A DNA stretch of 6,344 nt from an uncultured Oribacterium sp. (GTDB lineage: Bacteria > Bacillota > Clostridia > Lachnospirales > Lachnospiraceae): positions 1 to 6,344 of the forward strand of contig CAKQWR010000113.1 in NCBI GenBank assembly GCA_934279105.1. The letters are read 5' to 3'. The notes under the pieces were generated by a model. That model worked only from the letters and a program-made list of their open reading frames with translations, made no database searches and was not told where the DNA came from. Both the position numbers and the translations under genes were made by a program. Numbering within the stretch: the stretch's first letter is position 1; each line of letters opens with the position of its first letter. Positions 1 through 6,158 of this stretch are shown here, one piece after another.

Positions 1-36
1 GATCATCAGGACCTTCTTAATACTTGTATCTCTCAT
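1..36 (-). CDS. carB: carbamoyl-phosphate synthase large subunit, N-terminal 12 codons only (partial)
   Basis: Only the first 12 codons lie in the window, reading MRDTSIKKVLMI. This matches the usual CarB beginning, a short polar segment leading into the first beta strand before the GSGPIVIGQ ATP-grasp region, which would lie off the edge. The carA stop codon is separated from this ATG by 2 nt, and a GGAGG Shine-Dalgarno (44-48) sits in the last carA codons, 7 nt before the start, so the two are very likely translationally coupled. CarB takes ammonia channelled from CarA and makes carbamoyl phosphate from bicarbonate and two ATP. The call rests on the short N-terminus plus the position directly after carA. 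The gene is cut by the window edge, not broken. Confidence 0.88.
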   Translation of the reverse strand, partial: MRDTSIKKVLMI

Positions 37-38
37 GT

Positions 39-1148
39 TCAGCCCTCCATCATCTTCATAAAGCGATCAAACAGGTACGCACTGTCTCTCGGACCCGGGC
101 AAGCCTCCGGATGGTACTGTACCGTAACGATATTCTTACCCTTATAGCGCAGGCCCTCATTCGTACCGTCGTTAACATTGACGAACGCCTCTTCTGCGAT
201 CTCCGGATCGATCGTCTTCGGATCCACCGCATAACCGTGGTTCTGGGATGTGATGTATACACGTCCGTTTGACAGATCCTTCACCGGATGGTTGCCACCA
301 CGGTGACCGTACTTCAGCTTATAAGTGTCCGCGCCGGTCGCCAGTGCCATCAGCTGATGGCCGAGACAGATGGCGAAAATCGGGGTGTTGGAAGCGTAGA
401 GCTTCTTGATCTCTTCGATGACGGCAACGTTCTCCTTCGGGTCGCCAGGACCGTTCGAAATCATGATGCCATCCGGATTCTGGCTGAGGATCGTCTCCGC
501 ACTGGTGTCGGATGGGTAAACCGTAACGTCACAGCCACAGCGCTGGAGTGAGCGGACGATGTTTCGCTTCGCACCAACGTCGAGGAAAGCAACACGCTTT
601 GGCTCGCAGTCGCCGGTGTAGCGTGAGCCATCCGGATTCTCGGCCTGTGCGACATATACTTCCTTCGTGCTGGTCTTCTTCACAACGCCCTCGACCTTGT
701 AGGCCTTGATGCGCTCGAGAAGTGCCGGCATCTCTTCCTTCGTATAACGGTGTGTGGTGATCATACCGTTCATGGTTCCTTCATCACGAAGACGCTTGGT
801 CAGCGCTCTCGTGTCGATGCCCGCGATACCCGGAACATCGTTCTTCTTCAGGAAATTCTGGATGGTGTTCTCGGAGCGGAAGTTCGACGGCATACGAGAA
901 AGCTCGCGCACGATAAAGGCATCCGGCCATGGCTGTGCGGACTCCATATCATCGTAGCAGATACCGTAGTTGCCGATCAGTGGATAGGTCATCACGACCG
1001 CCTGTCCTGCATAGGACGGGTCCGTCAGCACTTCCAGGTAGCCGGTCATCGAAGTGTTGAAAACAACCTCCGAAATGACTTCCTTCTCAGCACCAATTGA
1101 CGTACCCTTGAAAACCGTTCCATCTTCAAGAATCAAAAATGCGTCCAT
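39..1148 (-). CDS. carA: carbamoyl-phosphate synthase small subunit (glutamine amidotransferase chain)
   Basis: CarA hydrolyses glutamine and passes ammonia to CarB for carbamoyl phosphate, the precursor of pyrimidines and arginine; the complex is cytosolic. The 369-residue product has the usual family length. The N-terminal CarA-specific domain (about 1-130) includes the conserved stretch NTSMTGYLEVLTDPSY at 31-46. A class I glutamine amidotransferase domain (about 185-365) carries the nucleophile Cys261 in FAICLGHQLM and the His346/Glu348 pair in QYHPEA, so it should be active. The start at 1148 is chosen because AAGGAG lies 6-7 nt upstream and the protein then begins MDAFLILEDG like other CarA proteins. 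An in-frame ATG at 1241 would add 31 residues with no family resemblance and would run through the predicted promoter. No PyrR-type leader hairpin was recognised upstream. Confidence 0.97.
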   Translation of the reverse strand: MDAFLILEDGTVFKGTSIGAEKEVISEVVFNTSMTGYLEVLTDPSYAGQAVVMTYPLIGNYGICYDDMESAQPWPDAFIVRELSRMPSNFRSENTIQNFLKKNDVPGIAGIDTRALTKRLRDEGTMNGMITTHRYTKEEMPALLERIKAYKVEGVVKKTSTKEVYVAQAENPDGSRYTGDCEPKRVAFLDVGAKRNIVRSLQRCGCDVTVYPSDTSAETILSQNPDGIMISNGPGDPKENVAVIEEIKKLYASNTPIFAICLGHQLMALATGADTYKLKYGHRGGNHPVKDLSNGRVYITSQNHGYAVDPKTIDPEIAEEAFVNVNDGTNEGLRYKGKNIVTVQYHPEACPGPRDSAYLFDRFMKMMEG

Positions 1149-1226
1149 TGTTTCTCCTTTTATAACTTCATGGTGAATGTTACTAACTTGTTGAATTGCG
1201 TTACTTGTTGTGTTTCTTCTTATTAT

Positions 1227-1254
1227 ATTATCTGTTTCCACCCGTAGGTTTCAA
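1227..1254 (-). promoter_or_regulatory. candidate sigma-A promoter for carAB
   Basis: On the minus strand, TTGAAA (1249-1254) and GATAAT (1227-1232) are separated by 16 nt. The -10 matches the consensus at 5 of 6 positions. Transcription would start near 1220 and give a leader of about 70 nt before the carA ATG. The -35 hexamer lies inside one arm of the 1238-1301 inverted repeat and the spacer covers the base of that repeat. DNA structure or a bound protein at the repeat could therefore affect this promoter. This is a pattern match only; the alternative is that carAB is transcribed solely by readthrough from dapF. Confidence 0.5.
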
Positions 1255-1301
1255 GTCCATATAAAGATATATCTTCATCTGGACTTGGAACCCACGGGTG
1301 G
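1238..1301. repeat. 64-base near-perfect inverted repeat (long hairpin) between dapF and carA
   Basis: CCACCCGT (1238-1245) pairs perfectly with ACGGGTGG (1294-1301). After one unmatched position, 1247-1259 pairs with 1280-1292 at 12 of 13 positions, the exception being a G/T wobble. The centre holds a 12-bp perfect palindrome, AAGATATATCTT (1264-1275). The arms give about 21 Watson-Crick pairs. No run of T follows the stem on either strand, so it is not a typical intrinsic terminator. It could be an RNA hairpin in a dapF-carA transcript that stabilises a 3' end, part of a larger structured RNA, or a DNA-level operator, because it overlaps the candidate carA promoter. The repeat itself is certain; its function is unknown. 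Confidence 0.85.
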
Positions 1302-1390
1302 GCAAGGTGTGAAGCACCTTTGCCAGGGCATAGCGAAGATCTCCTGCGCACGAAAGTCATCCGTGCTATCTCAGAGGTATGCACACAGGA
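1302..1390. other. further hairpins in the dapF-carA gap; possible structured RNA
   Basis: Next to the 64-base repeat are two more stems. GCAAGGTG (1302-1309) pairs with CACCTTTGC (1315-1323) with one bulged base and a five-base loop. GCACG (1348-1352) pairs with CGTGC (1362-1366). An outer stem of 1342-1347 with 1385-1390 encloses the second hairpin. Its one non-Watson-Crick pair is a G-U on the minus strand but a mismatch on the plus strand, slightly favouring a minus-strand RNA. GCATA/TATGC (1328-1332 with 1378-1382) and ATAGC/GCTAT (1330-1334 with 1365-1369) are mutually exclusive alternatives. I checked by eye for T-box, TPP, lysine, cobalamin, SAM, 6S, tmRNA and RNase P signatures and recognised none. 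With the repeat, these account for most of the 268-base gap; no credible gene was seen in it. Confidence 0.4.
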
Positions 1391-1416
1391 ATCCGAGTTA
1401 TGTCCGTAAACAGTCA

Positions 1417-2256
1417 CTAAGCCACTGGAAAATCTCCGGTGAAGACTTCGACAGCCGGTCCGGTCATGAAACCATGTCCCGTCTCAGAATCGTAGCGAAT
1501 CATGAGGTCGCCACCCACGAGGTGGACGAGCACATCCGTATCCTTTCGAAGCTTCCCTGCGAGGCAGCCGGCGGCCACCGCTGCAGTCGCACCGGTTCCG
1601 CATGCAAGTGTCTCTCCGGAGCCACGCTCCCACACACGGAAGTCGATCTCGGTATCAGAGATGATCCGGATAAACTCCGAGTTCACCTTTTCCGGAAAAC
1701 GCGGATGGGTCTCAAAATCATGCCCATATAAAAGAAAATCCAAATCAGAGACCTGAGAAACACGAAGCTCCGGATTATCTGAAAGGAAATATACCGCATG
1801 CGGATTTCCTACATCGATTCCGATGAAATGGAGATTCATCCCGTGAACAGTGATATCTTCCGGAAGCTCTGATGTCAGCTTCGCCACGCCCATATCCACC
1901 GTCGCGCGGGTCATAACCCCATTTTCTGTATAAAGCTTTATGTTCTTAAGTCCCGATTTGGTATCGATGACTGCTTCTGTTCGATCAGCGGGAATCATGC
2001 CGTGATCATAAATGAATTTTGCGACGCAACGAATACCGTTGCCGCACATATTGCCCTCCGATCCGTCGAGGTTAAACATATGCATGTACGCATCTGCCCT
2101 ATCTGACGGCTCAATCAGGATCAGTCCGTCGCCACCGACACCATAGTGCCGATCCGCGATGCGCTTCGCCAGCGCGGATGGATCCTTCAGCTGTTCGGAA
2201 AAGCAATTTACATATACATAGTCGTTTCCGCAACCCTGCATCTTTGTAAATTTCAT
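1417..2256 (-). CDS. dapF: diaminopimelate epimerase
   Basis: DapF interconverts LL- and meso-diaminopimelate, giving the direct precursor of lysine and the cross-linking residue of many peptidoglycans. It is cytosolic and needs no cofactor. The 279-residue product is a normal family length and has the two-fold DapF architecture. The N-terminal half opens with FTKMQGCGNDYV and carries catalytic Cys71 in GNMCGNGIRC. The C-terminal half carries catalytic Cys219 in ERGSGETLACGTGA. Both members of the cysteine pair are present, so the enzyme should be active. The start at 2256 is supported by AAAGGA about 6 nt upstream and by the standard N-terminus. Upstream is the 2299-2471 structured element, whose RNA would form the dapF leader. 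Downstream, carAB follows on the same strand after a hairpin-rich gap without an evident terminator. Confidence 0.97.
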   Translation of the reverse strand: MKFTKMQGCGNDYVYVNCFSEQLKDPSALAKRIADRHYGVGGDGLILIEPSDRADAYMHMFNLDGSEGNMCGNGIRCVAKFIYDHGMIPADRTEAVIDTKSGLKNIKLYTENGVMTRATVDMGVAKLTSELPEDITVHGMNLHFIGIDVGNPHAVYFLSDNPELRVSQVSDLDFLLYGHDFETHPRFPEKVNSEFIRIISDTEIDFRVWERGSGETLACGTGATAAVAAGCLAGKLRKDTDVLVHLVGGDLMIRYDSETGHGFMTGPAVEVFTGDFPVA

Positions 2257-2298
2257 CGTATGTCCTTTTCGAGCTAAGCCTGTAAGTATATAGAACTA

Positions 2299-2471
2299 TT
2301 TGTGTACATCGCACTGCACCGTGGCTATCTGCCACACAATCAGAAACATATGACTGATTGTCAGATGGAAACTCTGTACATAGCTTATTGCATTCAACAA
2401 ATCCAATTACATCTCTTCCCACCTTGGAAAAAAGCTGTAGTTGGATCCTTCGGAAGCCATCTGTACACAAA
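2299..2471 (-). ncRNA. candidate structured leader or small RNA upstream of dapF (unassigned)
   Basis: A perfect 10-bp closing stem (2299-2308 with 2462-2471) bounds 173 nt that fold into a multi-branch shape. GATGG (2364-2368) pairs with CCATC (2457-2461) and encloses a long arm: 2401-2411 with 2436-2446 (10 of 11 pairs), continued by 2413-2420 with 2427-2434. Two more hairpins follow: 2336-2343 with 2354-2361 (perfect 8 bp) and 2321-2325 with 2331-2335 (perfect 5 bp). Three odd pairs in the long arm are G-U on the minus strand but A-C mismatches on the plus strand, and only one goes the other way, so a minus-strand RNA is favoured. The predicted start near 2473 falls at the stem base. The stem ends about 43 nt before dapF. 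I see no known riboswitch core. A stand-alone RNA (6S has similar length but is usually rod-like) is possible. Confidence 0.5.
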
Positions 2472-2479
2472 TTTTTAAT

Positions 2480-2508
2480 ATAATAGCAAATTCAATATCG
2501 TAATACAA
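2480..2508 (-). promoter_or_regulatory. candidate sigma-A promoter for the dapF leader RNA
   Basis: On the minus strand, TTGTAT (2503-2508) and TATTAT (2480-2485) are separated by an optimal 17 nt. The -10 matches the consensus at 5 of 6 positions; the -35 keeps only the TTG. Transcription would begin near 2473, 1-2 nt before the closing stem of the 2299-2471 element. The agreement between the two independent predictions strengthens both. No better promoter was seen between the element and dapF. Confidence 0.55.
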
Positions 2509-2565
2509 GCCCCGTTTTCAGGAAAATACAAAGGAATATTTCACAGAAATTTCACCCCACTCTTC

Positions 2566-2593
2566 TTGACACAAAACCCGAAACGTTTATCAT
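2566..2593 (+). promoter_or_regulatory. near-consensus sigma-A promoter for the membrane-protein gene
   Basis: A perfect TTGACA (2566-2571) is followed after 16 nt by TATCAT (2588-2593), which matches 5 of 6 consensus positions. The start would fall near 2600 and give a leader of about 30 nt ending in an AGAGG-type ribosome binding site 6 nt before the ATG at 2630. This is the strongest promoter match in the window. It diverges from the dapF leader promoter, with the two -35 boxes about 57 bp apart. The stretch between them (2509-2565) shows no other recognisable site. Confidence 0.7.
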
Positions 2594-2629
2594 GTACTTC
2601 GTTAAATCAACGCATATAAGAGGTCTCTT

Positions 2630-3460
2630 ATGGAATACTTCAACTATATCGAACACTACTTCGACATGGCATCCGCCGTGCCGTTTTTCCTCGTTTCTCT
2701 CGCCGGACTCGTCATCGTGATGGGCATCATCCTCGCCCTCGCACGCATCCGCCAGGAGCTGGGCCGCCGCACCATAACCAGTGCCAGTACCACCGACCAC
2801 GATGTACATCCTCACGCACGCAGTCGTGCCCGCCGGACGCTCCTCGATTCGACCGATATCCGCCCGTACGAATTTATCGAATCCTTCTATGAAATGGCGT
2901 TTGCCAGCACTTCGATTCTTCTTCTGCTGTCGCTTTACTACATTATCGGAGATCGCATCAACCTCCACACCGTCAACAACGTCTGGAATCAATACAAGGA
3001 TTGGGTACTGATCATCTTCCTGCTCGTCTCGATGATCGTGGACCGTATTTTCGACCGCATTCTCGTGCCACTGCGCTACATCTCCGCACAGAAACGAGGC
3101 TCCGTCCGCCTGACCGCTTCGATTTACGTCATGCTGATTCTCATGTACATCCGCTTCATCTACGAAGATTACAACTATGAGAACCTGATTCTTTACTTCG
3201 TAATGCTCGTCATCGGTCGTCTCGTCTACTTCGACGTCACCTGGGAAGGCTTCCGAAACGACTGCCTCGGTCTTCTGAAAAATCTTCCGGTCCTTCTCCT
3301 CATGAGTGCCTATTCCGCCGCCGTCGTCTGGTATGGCTTCACCTCCGGTTTCCTTATGAAAGCCAACGGCGTCATCGTCAGTACACTCATCGCCCACCTC
3401 TTCATGGACATCTGCATCTTCCTCTTCGACCGCTCCCGCATCTGGCGCATGATTCTGTAG
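2630..3460 (+). CDS. polytopic membrane protein of unknown function, about seven helices
   Basis: The family is not recognised. The 276-residue product has about seven predicted transmembrane segments: 17-39, 88-107, 124-142, 161-178, 186-202, 219-238 and 246-266. A basic, His/Arg-rich loop (about 40-85, with HARSRARR at 62-69) follows helix 1. By the positive-inside rule this loop is cytoplasmic, placing the N-terminus outside and the C-terminus inside. Asp-Arg pairs recur at helix ends (VDRIFDRI at 137-144, FDRSR at 266-270). No transporter, kinase, protease or phosphatase motif is visible and no signal peptide other than helix 1. It is the only plus-strand gene here, with its own near-consensus promoter, an RBS and a terminator downstream, so it looks like a single-gene unit. 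The antisense frame is also long but is a highly acidic shadow. Real gene: confident. Function: unknown. Confidence 0.85.
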   Translation: MEYFNYIEHYFDMASAVPFFLVSLAGLVIVMGIILALARIRQELGRRTITSASTTDHDVHPHARSRARRTLLDSTDIRPYEFIESFYEMAFASTSILLLLSLYYIIGDRINLHTVNNVWNQYKDWVLIIFLLVSMIVDRIFDRILVPLRYISAQKRGSVRLTASIYVMLILMYIRFIYEDYNYENLILYFVMLVIGRLVYFDVTWEGFRNDCLGLLKNLPVLLLMSAYSAAVVWYGFTSGFLMKANGVIVSTLIAHLFMDICIFLFDRSRIWRMIL

Positions 3461-3467
3461 GATGATG

Positions 3468-3483
3468 TCAAGATTTTTCTTGA
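3468..3483. repeat. small hairpin after the membrane-protein gene
   Basis: TCAAGA (3468-3473) and TCTTGA (3478-3483) form a 6-bp stem with a TTTT loop, 8 nt after the plus-strand stop codon. It is weak, AT-rich and lacks a U-tract after the stem, so it is probably not a terminator on its own. It may protect the 3' end or be incidental next to the strong terminator that follows. Confidence 0.35.
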
Positions 3484-3493
3484 TCATGAAACA

Positions 3494-3537
3494 AAAAGAG
3501 CGTAGGAAATATCCGATGATGTTTCCTACGCTCTTTT
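3494..3537. terminator. strong bidirectional intrinsic terminator between convergent genes
   Basis: A perfect 16-bp stem pairs 3494-3509 with 3522-3537 around a 12-base loop. The core is GAGCGTAGGAAA and its complement. The A/T ends of the stem supply a run of T on both strands (CTCTTTTATT on plus, CTCTTTTTG on minus), so one element can end both the plus-strand membrane-protein transcript and the minus-strand liv operon. It lies 25 nt beyond the livF stop and 33 nt beyond the membrane-protein stop. Confidence 0.93.
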
Positions 3538-3562
3538 ATTAGAACTTGTTTATCTAAGCAGC

Positions 3563-4270
3563 TTATTTCTTCTTTCCGAGGTATGCGGCCTGGATTTCGT
3601 CGTTGGCGAGAAGTTCTGCGCCGGTGCCGGAGAGGGTGATGCGTCCGGTTTCCATGACGTAGGCCTTATGTGCGACCTTCAGGGCCATGTTCGCGTTCTG
3701 CTCGATGAGAAGAATCGTGGTGCCGTGCGCTTCGTTGATGCGCCGGATGATGGAGAAGATTTCCCGCACGATGATCGGCGCGAGGCCGAGAGACGGCTCG
3801 TCGAGCATCATGATCTTCGGCTTCGACATGAGCGAACGGGCGACGGCAAGCATCTGCTGCTCGCCACCGGACAGGGTGCCGGCGAGCTGCCAGGAACGCT
3901 CCTTCAGACGCGGGAACATGCTGTAAATTTCCTCGATGTCTGCGTCGAGGGAATCGTTACGCAGGTACGCGCCGATCTTGATATTCTCGAGGACGGTCAT
4001 ATCCGGGAAGACGTGACGGCCTTCCGGGCAGAGGACGATGCCCTTCTCCACGCGCTTCGCGGTCGGCATGCTGGTGATATCTTCACCGTCGAAGACGATG
4101 CTTCCTTCGCTCGCTTTTACCAGTCCGGAAATCGATCGCAGCGTCGAGGACTTGCCGGCGCCATTCGCACCGATCAGCGTTACGATGGAGTGATCCGGCA
4201 CATCGAAGCTGATGCCCTTCACGGCTTCGATGCCGCCGTAATGAATTTTAAGATTGTCAACTTTCAGCAT
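3563..4270 (-). CDS. livF: branched-chain amino-acid ABC transporter ATP-binding protein LivF
   Basis: LivF is one of two non-identical ATPases that power branched-chain amino-acid import on the cytoplasmic face. The 235-residue length is typical. Visible motifs are Walker A GANGAGKS (34-41), signature LSGGEQQ (133-139) and Walker B IMMLDE (153-158). The region CPEGRHVFPDMTVLENI (81-97) and the C-terminal ending AAYLGKKK are characteristic of LivF. The switch-His position reads Glu-Gln-Asn (190-192) instead of His, which is normal for LivF and does not indicate damage. The start overlaps the end of livG by 14 nt and uses an AGGAGG site 8 nt upstream inside livG, implying translational coupling. 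It is the last gene of the operon; the bidirectional terminator follows 25 nt beyond the stop. Related ATPases for urea or short-chain amides look similar, so the exact substrate is an inference. Confidence 0.94.
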   Translation of the reverse strand: MLKVDNLKIHYGGIEAVKGISFDVPDHSIVTLIGANGAGKSSTLRSISGLVKASEGSIVFDGEDITSMPTAKRVEKGIVLCPEGRHVFPDMTVLENIKIGAYLRNDSLDADIEEIYSMFPRLKERSWQLAGTLSGGEQQMLAVARSLMSKPKIMMLDEPSLGLAPIIVREIFSIIRRINEAHGTTILLIEQNANMALKVAHKAYVMETGRITLSGTGAELLANDEIQAAYLGKKK

Positions 4271-5042
4271 CGTCTGATCCTCCTAAGTAAGCGTCGATGA
4301 CTTCCTGGTTGTTCTGGATTTCGTCCGGTGTGCCATGGGCGATGAGTTTTCCGAAGTTCAGGACGTAAATGCGTTCCGAAATCTGCATGACGAGATCCAT
4401 GTGGTGTTCGATCATGAAGATGGACAGATGATACTGGTCACGGATCTTTACGATGAAATCCGTGAGTTCCTGCGTTTCCTGCGGGTTCATGCCGGCTGCC
4501 GGCTCGTCGAGAAGCAGCAGCTGTGGCTTCGTCGCCAGTGCACGCGCAATCTCGAGACGACGCTGAAGTCCGTACGGGAGACTCGATGCGATATCATCCT
4601 TGTACTCATAGAGGCCCTGCTCCCGGAGAAGCTGCTCGGTCTCCGCACGCATGCGCGCCTCTTCCTTCCGGTTCAGGCGCAGCGTCGCGCTGAAGACATT
4701 GTCCTTCGCACGAAGGTGGCCGGCGATGAGGACGTTATCGAAAACAGTCAGATTCGAGAACAGGCGGATGTTCTGGAAGGTGCGGGCGATACCGAGCTTC
4801 GTGATGGCATCCGGCGGAAGGTTCCGAAGGTCGCGACCGCCGAACTTGACGGCACCGGAGGTCGGCGTGTAAATACCGGTGATACAGTTGAACGCCGTGG
4901 TCTTGCCGGCACCATTCGGGCCGATCAGTGCGACGATCTCGCCGCGATTGACCTCGAGTGAAAGGTTATCAACCGCACGCACGCCGCCGAACTGCATGAC
5001 GACGCTGTCCATCTGGAGGACATTATCTTTTACTTCATTCAT
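4257..5042 (-). CDS. livG: branched-chain amino-acid ABC transporter ATP-binding protein LivG
   Basis: LivG is the second ATPase of the importer and pairs with LivF. The product has 261 residues, normal for the family. It has Walker [10 protein letters not shown] (41-49), a Q-loop at Gln90 in [10 protein letters not shown], Walker B LLLLDE (175-180) and a switch His213 in IEHHMD. The signature reads [14 protein letters not shown] (155-168) in place of LSGGQ; LivG proteins usually carry an [14 protein letters not shown] form, so this is a family trait. The long insertion after the Q-loop (about 100-150) is also typical of LivG. The start at 5042 overlaps the livM stop by 4 nt (ATGA), with a purine-rich GAGGGGGAAGG just upstream; a start at Met11 is possible but less well placed. 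It overlaps livF by 14 nt at the other end. Confidence 0.95.
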   Translation of the reverse strand: MNEVKDNVLQMDSVVMQFGGVRAVDNLSLEVNRGEIVALIGPNGAGKTTAFNCITGIYTPTSGAVKFGGRDLRNLPPDAITKLGIARTFQNIRLFSNLTVFDNVLIAGHLRAKDNVFSATLRLNRKEEARMRAETEQLLREQGLYEYKDDIASSLPYGLQRRLEIARALATKPQLLLLDEPAAGMNPQETQELTDFIVKIRDQYHLSIFMIEHHMDLVMQISERIYVLNFGKLIAHGTPDEIQNNQEVIDAYLGGSDDAES

Positions 5043-6145
5043 ACCTTCCCCCTCACTTTCTTTACTTTTTTCTTTCCGAGCCCTCGGAAGAAGCCGATGA
5101 TACCGTTCCAGCTGAACTCATTCGTACCCATGAGGCCACGGGAGTAGAACAGAACGACGACCATCAGAAGGATCGAGAAAATAACCATTCGGAAGCCCGG
5201 GCGGAACAGTGGGATGTTCACGGCGCCGATGTAGAGCGGCTCATCGAAGAAACGAAGCAGCTCGCGGCCCGCCGTCACGAGGAAGGCGCCCAGCACGGAG
5301 CCGGTCACGGAGCCGATGCCACCGATGACGACGATCAGGAGGATGTCGTAGGTTAGGGATACCTGGAAGGTCTTACTGTCGATGGAGCGCATGAACATCG
5401 CGAGCATGCCGCCACTGACGCCGGCGAAGAAGGATGAAATCACGAACGACAGCTCCTTCGTCTTAAACAGGTTGATGCCCATCGCCTCGGCCGCGATCTC
5501 ATCCTCACGAACCGCCTTGAACATCCGTCCGAAGGACGAATTGATCAGGAGTACCATGAGGCCAATGCAGACGACCGTGAGGGCGAGCACCTGGAATAAA
5601 CTTGAGAAGCCCGGGATGGACTTGAGGCCATATGAACCGTTCGTGATTTGATCCAGCTGCGGGGCCGAGATCAGCGCACGGATGATCTCCGCGAAGCCGA
5701 GGGTCGCGATCGCGAGGTAGTCGGACTTAAGACGGAGTACCGGGATACCGATGAGCGCTGCGAAGGCCGCAGCGACGAGGCCACCGAGGATCAGGGCTAC
5801 GAGAATCGGTGCATGCAGATTTGCAATCGCCGGATGAATACCGGAAATGTAGTACACGGATGCACGCTGGTCGACCGGAATCGTGAGAATCGCGGTCACG
5901 TATGCGCCGAGCGCCATGAAGCCAGCCTGGCCGAGGGAGAAAAGGCCCGTGAAGCCATTTACGAGGTTCATGGAAACCGCAACGACTGCGTAGATCATCG
6001 AACGCTCGATGATGGAAATTGCGTAATTGTAACTATATTTGTTAGCGTCGAGGAACGCGCAGGCTCCGAGAATCGCCGCCATCAGCAGGAGACTCAGCAT
6101 CATATTTCTGCGCTTCTCCGGCGTCATCTTCACTTTTGTTTTCAT
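5039..6145 (-). CDS. livM: branched-chain amino-acid ABC transporter permease LivM
   Basis: LivM is one of two inner-membrane permeases forming the import channel with LivH. The 368-residue product is within the family range. A short basic cytoplasmic N-terminus precedes the first helix (about 16-32). The stretch [20 protein letters not shown] (63-82) and [20 protein letters not shown] (137-156) are hallmark LivM segments. [20 protein letters not shown] (205-224) is the cytoplasmic coupling loop that contacts the ATPases, and [18 protein letters not shown] (271-288) is a conserved late helix. The C-terminus is a lysine-rich tail (357-368), probably cytoplasmic. The start at 6145 has AGGAGG 8 nt upstream. 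livH ends 13 nt before it, and livG overlaps its stop by 4 nt, so all belong to one transcript. Confidence 0.95.
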   Translation of the reverse strand: MKTKVKMTPEKRRNMMLSLLLMAAILGACAFLDANKYSYNYAISIIERSMIYAVVAVSMNLVNGFTGLFSLGQAGFMALGAYVTAILTIPVDQRASVYYISGIHPAIANLHAPILVALILGGLVAAAFAALIGIPVLRLKSDYLAIATLGFAEIIRALISAPQLDQITNGSYGLKSIPGFSSLFQVLALTVVCIGLMVLLINSSFGRMFKAVREDEIAAEAMGINLFKTKELSFVISSFFAGVSGGMLAMFMRSIDSKTFQVSLTYDILLIVVIGGIGSVTGSVLGAFLVTAGRELLRFFDEPLYIGAVNIPLFRPGFRMVIFSILLMVVVLFYSRGLMGTNEFSWNGIIGFFRGLGKKKVKKVRGKV

Positions 6146-6158
6146 CGCTGCTTCCTCC

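Noticed and set aside
1186..1210. Two copies of ACTTGTTG, 17 bases apart, in the carA leader
   Set aside because: Only 8 bases each in AT-rich sequence with no further symmetry; too weak to claim a regulator site.
1149..1241. Alternative upstream ATG for carA adding 31 residues
   Set aside because: The extension has no CarA-like sequence and would overlap the candidate -10 region; the ATG at 1148 has a good AAGGAG site and gives the standard N-terminus.
1231..1395. 6S RNA, T-box, TPP, lysine or cobalamin riboswitch, tmRNA or RNase P in the dapF-carA gap
   Set aside because: Partial look-alikes such as CTGAGA and GAAAGTC occur, but the remaining conserved cores and the required closing stems are missing.
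2407..2460. 17-codon minus-strand ORF (MASEGSNYSFFPRWEEM) in the dapF leader, possible leader peptide
   Set aside because: There is no Shine-Dalgarno before the ATG, which sits within the RNA stem region, and no run of lysine or other regulatory codons. A longer overlapping frame is also open here, so openness reflects composition.
2111..2470. 119-codon minus-strand frame running from the dapF leader into dapF out of frame
   Set aside because: It uses a TTG start at the closing stem, has no RBS, overlaps dapF by about 146 bases and resembles no family known to me.
2299..2471. MITE or small insertion sequence bounded by 10-bp terminal inverted repeats
   Set aside because: The flanks show no target-site duplication, and the nested internal stems with a promoter aligned to the stem base fit a transcribed RNA better. 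A genome copy search would settle it.
2552..3487. 311-codon open frame on the minus strand opposite the membrane-protein gene
   Set aside because: Its product is extremely rich in Asp, Glu, His and Val with no domain pattern, as expected of an antisense shadow. The plus frame has coherent transmembrane segments, a near-consensus promoter and an RBS.
4580..4800. Degenerate LSGGQ signature in LivG as a sign of an inactive ATPase
   Set aside because: The [12 protein letters not shown] form is normal for LivG, and Walker A, Walker B, Q-loop and switch His are intact.
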